A stretch of DNA of 15,269 nucleotides from Rhodobacteraceae bacterium UBA3069 (lineage in GTDB: Bacteria; Pseudomonadota; Alphaproteobacteria; Rhodobacterales; Rhodobacteraceae): positions 1 through 15,269 of the forward strand of contig DFBX01000074.1 of NCBI GenBank assembly GCA_002366795.1. The letters run 5' to 3'. Both the position numbers and the translations under genes were made by a program. This document shows, piece after piece, positions 1 to 6,077 of this stretch (the stretch's first letter is position 1; each line of letters starts with the position of its first letter). The notes beneath the pieces are model-generated. The model was given only the letters and a program-made list of their open reading frames with translations, searched no databases and had not been told where the DNA came from.

Positions 1-41
1 CTACCTGCCGGGATGTGACACATAAGGCTGGCGGCCCGGCT

Positions 42-323
42 CTAGGTTGCAATTCGGTTCAAATTTCGATTTTCGCCCTTCACCTCGGTGGTAATATTTA
101 TAAAGTCGTTTACTTTTCCGGATTTACGGGAGGGGCTGCCAAGTGTGGCACCTTCTGAGGAAACCGGCGACTTTACCGAAACAACGCGCGGCCACTCGTT
201 GCCGTTCCAACGCTTCAACAAAGTTGAATGCGACAGGTCCAATTTTGTGAATTGTCTTTCCTTGGCTTCTGCAATGATCACTTCTGCCAAGCATTTGAAC
301 TCCGCTTTCGACTGTTCACTCAT
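42..323 (-). CDS. Small hypothetical protein, 93 aa, AT-rich
   Basis: I do not recognise this protein and assign no function. The ATG at 321-323 is chosen because a strong AAGGAG lies six bases upstream; an in-frame start 11 codons further out has no such support. The first 40 residues (MSEQSKAEFKCLAEVIIAEA onward) look helical and soluble. The C-terminal half is rich in Ser, Lys and Asn and looks low in structure. No signal peptide, membrane segment or metal motif is visible. By hand count the gene is about 47% GC, well below its neighbours, which suggests acquisition by transfer or relaxed selection. It follows the carbonic anhydrase on the same strand with a 52-bp gap, so it could share its transcript. 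It could also be a decayed remnant. Confidence 0.55.
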   Translation of the reverse strand: MSEQSKAEFKCLAEVIIAEAKERQFTKLDLSHSTLLKRWNGNEWPRVVSVKSPVSSEGATLGSPSRKSGKVNDFINITTEVKGENRNLNRIAT

Positions 324-329
324 CCCGCA

Positions 330-335
330 CTCCTT
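330..335 (-). promoter_or_regulatory. Shine-Dalgarno of the small hypothetical gene
   Basis: AAGGAG on the minus strand, six bases before the ATG at 321-323. It decides the internal start over the longer reading frame and is the best evidence that this AT-rich gene is translated. Confidence 0.6.
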
Positions 336-375
336 ATGGGTGCAGGATGGGGTCAATTCGCGGCGGTATCAAGCA

Positions 376-1017
376 TCAGACGGGTGTGAAGCCTTTTTCC
401 GGCTCGTAATATTCCAAGGCACCTTCGCCGATGTCGTGCCAGAGGCCGTGGAGGGTGAGCTTGCCGGTTTCCACTGCTTCGGCCACGAAGGGGAAGGTCA
501 TCAGGTTCTCAAGGCTGCACAGGACGGCCTCTTTTTCCAGTGCCGGGGTTTGCTGGTCTTCGGGCAGGTCTTTGACGCGTTCGAACCCGGGGCGCAGGAT
601 GTCCATCCAGCGGCCGACGAAGCTGGATTTCTCTTCCAGTTCTGGGGCTTTACCGGTGCACATGGCGTGGCAGCCCGCGACGCCGCCGCAGGAGGAATGG
701 CCCATAACGACCACATGGGCGACTTTCAGCGCGGTCACCGCATATTCGACCGCAGCCGAGGTGCCGTGCTGCTGTCCGTCGGGTTTGTGCGGGGGCACCA
801 GGTTGGCGATGTTGCGGTGAATGAAAAACTCGCCCTGGTCGGCCCCGAAGATCGAGGTGACATGCACGCGGCTGTCGCAGCACGAGATCACCATCGCGCG
901 CGGATGCTGGCCATCGGCAAGGCGACGGTACCATGCCTGATTTTCCTTGTAGGATGTCGCTTTCCAGCCAGCGTAACGCTGGATCAGGTAGCTGGGCAGG
1001 GGTTTCGCGTGATGCAT
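376..1017 (-). CDS. Beta-class carbonic anhydrase
   Basis: Zinc enzyme interconverting CO2 and bicarbonate in the cytoplasm. The 213-aa protein has the full beta-CA signature: Cys46, Asp48 and Arg50 in the CxDSR motif (ISCCDSRV), and His107 and Cys110 in the HxxC motif (MGHSSCGG). Cys46, His107 and Cys110 would bind zinc, and Asp48-Arg50 form the catalytic dyad. Length is typical of bacterial beta-CAs. The start at MHHAKPLP is preferred over an in-frame ATG eight codons upstream because GGAGG lies five bases before it. The gene is divergent from the helical protein at 1171 across about 150 bp. Likely roles are bicarbonate supply for carboxylases or pH balance; the sequence does not say which. 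Family assignment is secure. Confidence 0.95.
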   Translation of the reverse strand: MHHAKPLPSYLIQRYAGWKATSYKENQAWYRRLADGQHPRAMVISCCDSRVHVTSIFGADQGEFFIHRNIANLVPPHKPDGQQHGTSAAVEYAVTALKVAHVVVMGHSSCGGVAGCHAMCTGKAPELEEKSSFVGRWMDILRPGFERVKDLPEDQQTPALEKEAVLCSLENLMTFPFVAEAVETGKLTLHGLWHDIGEGALEYYEPEKGFTPV

Positions 1018-1022
1018 CTTGG

Positions 1023-1027
1023 CCTCC
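1023..1027 (-). promoter_or_regulatory. Shine-Dalgarno of the carbonic anhydrase gene
   Basis: GGAGG on the minus strand, five bases before the ATG at 1015-1017. It fixes the internal start rather than the ATG at 1039-1041. Confidence 0.6.
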
Positions 1028-1170
1028 GTCCTTGGGTTCAAAGCGCAGATTTAGTGTGTATTCGCGCAAAGTTCGAGGGAAATCGGACGGCGCGCATAAC
1101 CTTTTGGGAAGGGTTGAAGGTGCAGATTGCGCGGGTTGCCGGTGGGGGCAAAGCAAGAAGGGGTGAGATA

Positions 1171-1551
1171 GTGGAACAGGTTACGCTTTTGAAACAGGAC
1201 GAGGCTGTCAGGCTGGACCAGGACCGGATCGGCGATCTGTATGCGCAGCTTGGCGAAGCGGGTGCAGAAGATGTCGTGTGCCGGGCCATGGAAGAACTGG
1301 CTGTGCGGCTGTCCCATGCGGATCGGCTGTACCGCGAGGCGAAAATGGAAGAGATGCGCAAGAACGTGCGGTCCATGGTGGCGATTTCCGAACAGATCGG
1401 GATGTATTCGCTGGCGCGGGTGGCGCGTGACGTGACGGTTTGCGTGGACAATGGCGATACCACGGCGCTGGCTGCGGTGCTGGCGCGGTTGATGCGGATC
1501 GGCGAGCGGTCCTTGACCGCCGTGTGGGATTTGCAGGATCTGTCGATCTGA
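1171..1551 (+). CDS. Small helical protein, HPt-like but without the histidine
   Basis: Uncharacterised 126-aa protein. GTG at 1171 is chosen because a purine-rich AAGGGGTGAG lies just upstream and helical coding character begins there; the frame stays open far upstream only as antisense to the carbonic anhydrase. The protein looks all-alpha with no signal peptide or membrane segment. Residues 66-118 follow the spacing of an HPt domain: the helix that normally carries H-x-x-K-G, an I-G pair at 76-77, then two amphipathic helices split by a D-N-G-D turn at 93-96. The position of the phosphorylated His aligns with Arg67. This is my own alignment by eye, not a family search. It lies 96 bp before the aminopeptidase on the same strand and may be co-transcribed. 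It may equally be an unrelated helical bundle. Confidence 0.7.
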   Translation: MEQVTLLKQDEAVRLDQDRIGDLYAQLGEAGAEDVVCRAMEELAVRLSHADRLYREAKMEEMRKNVRSMVAISEQIGMYSLARVARDVTVCVDNGDTTALAAVLARLMRIGERSLTAVWDLQDLSI

Positions 1552-1647
1552 ACCCGGCCGCGTGTCCTTTGCGGGGCCATGCCCCCTTGCGGGCGGCTGC
1601 AACTGGGATAGGTTGCGACGGGTAATCACCCCCGAGGAGCCATTTCC

Positions 1648-3045
1648 ATGACCGATGCCCGCGCCCCCAAGTTTGCCAAAGATTGCGACGAGGCGATCTC
1701 TCTCTTCCTGATCGAGGCTGGCCAGGTCGAAGCGTGGCTGGAGGAACGTCCCGCATGGATCGCCACATGGGTGCGAGCCTGCGGATTTTCCGGTGCGATC
1801 GGCAAGGCGCTGGTGATCCCGTCCGAGGATGGCAAGCCGGAAACGGTGGTGGTGGGCTATGGCACCGCCGCCAAGCGCGCGCGCGGGCGGTTCCACCTGG
1901 CGGCGGTGGTGGGGGCGCTGCCCGAAGGCGTTTACCGGATCGAAGGTGGATTGCCCGCTGATGCCGCCGAAGAAGAGGCGCTTGGCTGGCTTTTGGCGGG
2001 CTATGTGTTCGACCGCTACGCGGCGCAATCCGCGCCCAAGGCCCGGCTGGTCGCGCCCGAGGGCGTGGATGCTGCGCGTGTGGAAATCATCGCGGAGGGT
2101 GAATTCCTGACCCGTGACCTGATCAACACGCCGGCGGCGGATATGGGGCCGGAGGCGTTGGAAGACGCGGCGCTGGCCTTGGCCGCCAAACATGGGGCCG
2201 AGGCGCGGGTGGTGCGCGGCGAGGAATTGCTGAGCCAGAATTTCCCGATGATCCACGCGGTTGGTCGCGCCGCCGAGCAAGCGCCGCGGCTTGTGGATTT
2301 CCGTTGGGGCGATGCGGGGCCGACGCTGACGCTGGTGGGCAAGGGGGTGTGTTTCGACACCGGCGGTCTGGATTTGAAGCCCGCGGCATCGATGGGGTTG
2401 ATGAAAAAGGACATGGGCGGCGCGGCCACGGTGCTGGGGCTGGCGCATATGATCATGGGGCTGGGGTTGGAGTTGCGGTTGCGGGTGCTGATCCCGGCGG
2501 TGGAGAACGCCGTGGCGGGCAATGCGTTTCGCCCGCAGGATATTCTGACCAGCCGCAAGGGGCTGACGGTCGAGATCAACAATACCGATGCCGAAGGGCG
2601 GCTGGTGCTGGCGGATGCGCTGGCGCTCGGGGCCGAGGAAACCCCCGATATGATGGTGTCCATGGCGACGCTGACCGGCGCGGCGCGGGTGGCCGTGGGG
2701 CCGGACCTGTCGCCGTTTTTCTGCGATGACGATGGAGTTTGCGCCGCCCTTGCACGGGCCGGTGCGGCCGTGGCGGACCCGGTCTGGCGGCTGCCGTTCC
2801 ACGAGCCATACGAGGCGGATATCGAACCCGGCATTGCCGATCTGGACAATGCGCCGAAGGGCGGGTTCGGCGGTGCGATCACGGCGGCGCTGTTCCTGCG
2901 GCGCTTTGCCGAAGGTGCGGGGCGTTACACCCATTTCGACATTTACGGTTGGTCGGCGGCTGCGAAACCTGCGCGGCCCAAGGGCGGTGTGGGCATGGGC
3001 GCGCGGGCGTTGCTGGCGGCCCTGCCAGAGGCGCTGGACCTGTGA
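1648..3045 (+). CDS. M17 leucyl aminopeptidase family protein
   Basis: Cytosolic two-metal aminopeptidase removing N-terminal residues from peptides. The 465-aa protein has a variable N-terminal domain (about 1-150) and the M17 catalytic domain. Visible residues are Lys232 and Asp237 (GKGVCFDTGG), Lys244, Asp255 (MKKDMGG), and the signature NTDAEGRL at 312-319 with Asp314, Glu316 and Arg318. Each matches the E. coli PepA metal or catalytic residues at a constant offset of 38, so the active site is complete. The protein is slightly shorter than E. coli PepA, with the difference in the N-terminal domain. A GAGGAG-type ribosome site precedes the ATG. Its stop overlaps the start of the NlpC/P60 peptidase, implying joint translation and linked peptide turnover. 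Confidence 0.95.
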   Translation: MTDARAPKFAKDCDEAISLFLIEAGQVEAWLEERPAWIATWVRACGFSGAIGKALVIPSEDGKPETVVVGYGTAAKRARGRFHLAAVVGALPEGVYRIEGGLPADAAEEEALGWLLAGYVFDRYAAQSAPKARLVAPEGVDAARVEIIAEGEFLTRDLINTPAADMGPEALEDAALALAAKHGAEARVVRGEELLSQNFPMIHAVGRAAEQAPRLVDFRWGDAGPTLTLVGKGVCFDTGGLDLKPAASMGLMKKDMGGAATVLGLAHMIMGLGLELRLRVLIPAVENAVAGNAFRPQDILTSRKGLTVEINNTDAEGRLVLADALALGAEETPDMMVSMATLTGAARVAVGPDLSPFFCDDDGVCAALARAGAAVADPVWRLPFHEPYEADIEPGIADLDNAPKGGFGGAITAALFLRRFAEGAGRYTHFDIYGWSAAAKPARPKGGVGMGARALLAALPEALDL

Positions 3046-3887
3046 CGTTCGACCGGCGTGTGACGCCTTTCAACGGGCGGGTGGCGGCGGAGCGTTTGCG
3101 CGGACAGGTGCAGGCGGAGCGATTCTGCAAGGGGGGGCCGCGTCAACTGTCGGTGCCTGTTGCGGACCTTTTACGCGCGCCGCATGGCCCGCGTGAACGC
3201 CAGCTGCTGATGGGGGAAGGTATAACCCTATATGATACGCGCGACGGTTGGGCCTTTGTGGAAGCCGCGCGCGACGGATTTTGCGGCTATCTGCGCGAAG
3301 CGCAGCTGGAGGAGCGAGCGACACCGACGCATTGGGTGCACGCGCCTGCCTCGCATCTTTATGCCGAGGCGGATTTCAAGCGGCCCGAACGGGCCTGCCT
3401 GAGTTTCGGCGCACAGCTGCGGGTAACGCGGCAGGTCGGGCGGTTCGTAGAATGCAAGGACGGGTTCGTGCCCGCGATACATGTCGCGCCGTTGTCGCAG
3501 CGGATGGATGACCCCGTAGGCGTGGCTGCTTTGTTTCTGGGCACGCCTTACCTTTGGGGCGGCAACTCCCGCGCGGGGATTGATTGTTCGGGGCTGGTGC
3601 AGGGGGCTTTGCTGGCCTGCGGTCATGCCTGCCCAGGTGACAGCGATTTGCAGGAAAAGCAGTTGGGAGTGGAGGTGGCGTTCGACCCGGCTACGCTGCG
3701 GCAGGGGGATTTGCTGTTCTGGAAGGGGCATGTTGCCTGGGCCATGGGCGACGGGCGTATCCTGCACGCCAATGCGCATCACATGGCGGTGACCTATGAA
3801 GACCTAGACGCGGCGTTGCGGCGGATCGCGGATGCGGGAGATGGCAACGTAACCTCGGTCCGGCGGGGTGAGTGGGTGACGCGTTAA
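3042..3887 (+). CDS. NlpC/P60 family cysteine peptidase with SH3-like N-terminus
   Basis: Predicted gamma-D-glutamyl peptidase acting on murein-type peptides. The 281-aa protein begins at GTG 3042, which overlaps the aminopeptidase stop as GTGA. Residues of about 40-165 look like bacterial SH3-type beta domains. The catalytic domain is C-terminal: Cys182 in GIDCSGL, preceded by YLWGG, then His230 (GHVAWAMG) and His242 (ILHAN). The His-to-His spacing of 12 equals that in the Bacillus YkfC group, which cleaves after L-Ala-gamma-D-Glu. No signal peptide is visible, which favours cytoplasmic recycling of murein peptides over wall cleavage. Pairing with an M17 aminopeptidase fits stepwise breakdown of such peptides; this role is inferred. 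The gene ends tail-to-tail with the dehydrogenase at 3884, sharing four bases. Confidence 0.92.
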   Translation: MTFDRRVTPFNGRVAAERLRGQVQAERFCKGGPRQLSVPVADLLRAPHGPRERQLLMGEGITLYDTRDGWAFVEAARDGFCGYLREAQLEERATPTHWVHAPASHLYAEADFKRPERACLSFGAQLRVTRQVGRFVECKDGFVPAIHVAPLSQRMDDPVGVAALFLGTPYLWGGNSRAGIDCSGLVQGALLACGHACPGDSDLQEKQLGVEVAFDPATLRQGDLLFWKGHVAWAMGDGRILHANAHHMAVTYEDLDAALRRIADAGDGNVTSVRRGEWVTR

Positions 3888-4819
3888 AGCCCTGCCTGTT
3901 TTTTCAGTTTCGCAAGCGCAACGAGGGCGTCGTCGCGGGCTTGGGTAAGGCGGGTCGGGTCGAGGTTCTTCAATTCTTCCTCAAGGCCCTGCACCAGTGT
4001 CTCGACGGTCGCGGCATCGAGCCGCGGCGCGCCGAGGTCGGCCCATCGGGCCTCCTGCGTGGGGCCGAGGTGGTCGAGATAGGCCCGATAGCCGCCCGCC
4101 CCGCCGCCAAGATGATAGATCAGATGCGGCCCCATCAGCGCCCATCTAAGGCCCGGCCCGTTGGCGATGGCGCGGTCCACGTCCTCGACCGAGGCGATGC
4201 CTTCGGCCACGATATTCACCGCCTCGCGGTAGAGGGCCGAGGTCAGGCGATTTGCCAGGTGGCCGCGCCGCTCTTTCTTGACAAGGATCGGGACGCGGTC
4301 GAGCGATTGGTAAAAATCAAAGGCAGTGTCGAGCGTTTGCTGGTCGGTGGCGCTGCCGGGAACCAGTTCGACCAGCGGCACAAGATGCGGCGGGTTCATC
4401 GGGTGGGCCACCAGAATGCGCTGCGGGTACTGCGCATCTTGTGCGATTTCCGAGGCCATCAGAGAAGAAGTTGAGGAGGCGATCGGCGTTGTCGGCGCCA
4501 GCGCGGGTTCGGCCTTGGCCAGCATGGCATGTTTGACGGCCAAGCGGTCCGGTCCGCACTCCTGCACGAAATCGGTACCTGCGCAGGCTTCGGCGATGTC
4601 CTGCGTGATAAACAGCGCGTCCCATGGCGGGGCATCTGGGATGTCTGACAGTTGTGCCAGGTGCGGCCAGGCGGCCTGTATGCGTTGGCGCGCATCATTG
4701 GCGGCGTTTTCAGACGGGTCGGCCAGGCGCACTGCCAGTCCGCGCGACAGGAACAGGGCGGCCCAGCTGGCGCCGATCAGGCCGCCACCCAGAATGGCGA
4801 TGGTGCGGATTTGGGTCAT
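3884..4819 (-). CDS. 3-hydroxyacyl-CoA dehydrogenase family protein (lambda-crystallin/carnitine dehydrogenase type)
   Basis: NAD-dependent dehydrogenase of 311 aa. The Rossmann motif is G11-x-G13-x-x-G16 (LGGGLIGASW), with Asp34 at the end of the second strand indicating NAD rather than NADP. The catalytic pair is His139 (HPMNPPH) and Glu151 (PLVELVPG), spaced as in 3-hydroxyacyl-CoA dehydrogenases. The C-terminal NGPGLRWALMGP segment is typical of the lambda-crystallin, L-gulonate and L-carnitine 3-dehydrogenase branch. The single-domain length is shorter than PaaH-type enzymes, so a role as the pathway's 3-hydroxyadipyl-CoA dehydrogenase is possible but not favoured. It lies 21 bp after DUF2794 on the same strand. 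The ribosome site before ATG 4819 is weak. Substrate cannot be fixed from sequence. Confidence 0.85.
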   Translation of the reverse strand: MTQIRTIAILGGGLIGASWAALFLSRGLAVRLADPSENAANDARQRIQAAWPHLAQLSDIPDAPPWDALFITQDIAEACAGTDFVQECGPDRLAVKHAMLAKAEPALAPTTPIASSTSSLMASEIAQDAQYPQRILVAHPMNPPHLVPLVELVPGSATDQQTLDTAFDFYQSLDRVPILVKKERRGHLANRLTSALYREAVNIVAEGIASVEDVDRAIANGPGLRWALMGPHLIYHLGGGAGGYRAYLDHLGPTQEARWADLGAPRLDAATVETLVQGLEEELKNLDPTRLTQARDDALVALAKLKKQAGL

Positions 4820-4840
4820 GTGCGGTGTTCCGAAAGAGGC

Positions 4841-5182
4841 TTAGTCAACGGCGCGGATCAGTTTGCGTTCCAGCACGCGCAGCACGTTGCGCAGGTCGTG
4901 GCCGCGTTTCAGTACCTGCCCGTCCATTCCGATCACGGAATACAGCCCTTGGCGCCCGCGCAATTTCGGGCGTTTCTCGATCCGGTAAATCGGGTGTTCG
5001 GCGGTGCGGCGAAAGACCGAGAATATGGCGACATCCTTGAGAAAGGACATGCCGTAGTCGCGCCATTCACCTGCGGCCACCATGCGCCCGTAAAGGCCAA
5101 GGATCACGCCCAGTTCGCGCCGGTCGAAGGCGACCTGTTCCGGTGCGTTGCTGGTGGGAAACGGGGTTGGTTGAAAGCTCAT
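4841..5182 (-). CDS. DUF2794 domain-containing protein
   Basis: Conserved alphaproteobacterial protein of unknown function, 113 aa. The core matches what I know of DUF2794: VAFDRRELGVILGLYGRMVA, then EWRDYGMSFL, FSVFRRTAEHPIYRIEK, and a GHDLRNVLRVLERKL C-terminal helix. It is soluble, with no signal peptide. Length is normal for the family. It sits 31 bp after the PaaX-type repressor and 21 bp before the dehydrogenase, so it may be in the same transcript, although DUF2794 genes are not known to be tied to phenylacetate use. No clear Shine-Dalgarno precedes ATG 5182. Family call is confident; function is unknown. Confidence 0.85.
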   Translation of the reverse strand: MSFQPTPFPTSNAPEQVAFDRRELGVILGLYGRMVAAGEWRDYGMSFLKDVAIFSVFRRTAEHPIYRIEKRPKLRGRQGLYSVIGMDGQVLKRGHDLRNVLRVLERKLIRAVD

Positions 5183-5213
5183 GGATCAAGAGTTGCGCCA
5201 AAGGAGCGGCAAA

Positions 5214-6002
5214 TCAAGCATTTCCATCAAAACGGCGGGCAAAGCTGGCGTCGGGGGGCGGCATTGCGCCGATGTCGGGCAGGGCGGTGGACAGCCAGTC
5301 CTCTGCCCCGGGGGTCAGGGCGGCATAGGCTTCGGCCATGCGGCGGCGCGGGCAGGGCAGGTCATCGGGCAGCAGGTCGGGGGGCACCTCGGCAAAGCGC
5401 AGGACGATGCGGCGCCAGCGGTGGATCAGCAGGGTGCGGGCGGCGGCGGCATCCAGCGGGGACAGGTTGGGCGGAAGGCTGTCCAGATCGCGCAGCAGGG
5501 CGCGCAGGGCTGCCAGGTGGTCGGGCGGCAAAAGGCTGTTGCGCACCGCCGGTGCGATCTGTTCCAGCTGGCCTGTCATGCGAAAGCCGGTTTCGGGATG
5601 GGGCGCGGCGGCGGGGCGCAGTGACAGCCCGCCGATTTTCAGCGCCTTTGGATCGTCATCAAGGCTAAGCGCCCATTCTGTGGTCCGGCCCTGCACCGGC
5701 GCGGCATAGATGCGCGGGCTAGCATCGCGGTATTCGGCGGCGCCCTTGTCCGTCAGCCGGTAAAGCGAGGCGCGCCCCTGCCGTTCGGAACTGACCCAGC
5801 CATCGCGCCCCAGCCGTGACAGGGCGGTGCGCAGCGCGCCGGGTTCGATCCCGATACGCCCCAGCAGCAGCCCCAGCCGCATGGTCGAGATGCGCCCGCC
5901 GCGATGTTGCACGCTATCGCCAAATGCGGTGATGACCAGCGACCAGACGCGCAGTCGCCCTTCGGCGTGCAGCGCATCTATCAGGGGTTTCAAATGATCC
6001 AT
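5214..6002 (-). CDS. paaX: PaaX-family transcriptional repressor
   Basis: Phenylacetyl-CoA-responsive repressor family, 262 aa. ATG 6002 (MDHLKPLIDALH) is chosen because family members begin this close to the R-x-W-S-L-V-I-T-x-F-G-D segment; a GTG five codons upstream is possible, and neither has a strong ribosome site. Residues of about 20-95 form the winged helix-turn-helix (LGLLLGRIGI, then ALRTALSRLGRDGWV), the PaaX N-terminal domain. The middle and C-terminal regions match PaaX in pattern, including the LIHRWRRIVLR segment and a CPRRRMAEAYAAL end. It is 75 bp downstream of paaZ on the same strand, so it could autoregulate with paaZ. A TetR regulator closes the divergent operon, so the division of labour is unclear. 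Confidence 0.88.
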   Translation of the reverse strand: MDHLKPLIDALHAEGRLRVWSLVITAFGDSVQHRGGRISTMRLGLLLGRIGIEPGALRTALSRLGRDGWVSSERQGRASLYRLTDKGAAEYRDASPRIYAAPVQGRTTEWALSLDDDPKALKIGGLSLRPAAAPHPETGFRMTGQLEQIAPAVRNSLLPPDHLAALRALLRDLDSLPPNLSPLDAAAARTLLIHRWRRIVLRFAEVPPDLLPDDLPCPRRRMAEAYAALTPGAEDWLSTALPDIGAMPPPDASFARRFDGNA

Positions 6003-6077
6003 GGCGCAGGGATACACCGGAGCCGCAGGGCAGGCAAACTGCTGTTTTCGGCCATTGATCTTGCCGCCTGCCGCGTG

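Noticed and set aside
88..1170. Long plus-strand open frame upstream of the HPt-like protein
   Set aside because: It is antisense to the carbonic anhydrase, whose zinc motifs are complete, and to the small AT-rich gene. Only the part after GTG 1171 looks like a real protein.
1051..2934. Long minus-strand open frame antisense to the aminopeptidase
   Set aside because: The translation is Arg/His/Gln/Pro-rich low-complexity of the kind high-GC antisense frames give; the plus strand has a full M17 enzyme.
6029..6072. GGCAGGC / GCCTGCC inverted repeat between paaZ and paaX
   Set aside because: The spacer is 30 bases, there is no T tract after it in the direction of transcription, and 7-bp GC-rich arms can arise by chance here. 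It is not a convincing terminator.
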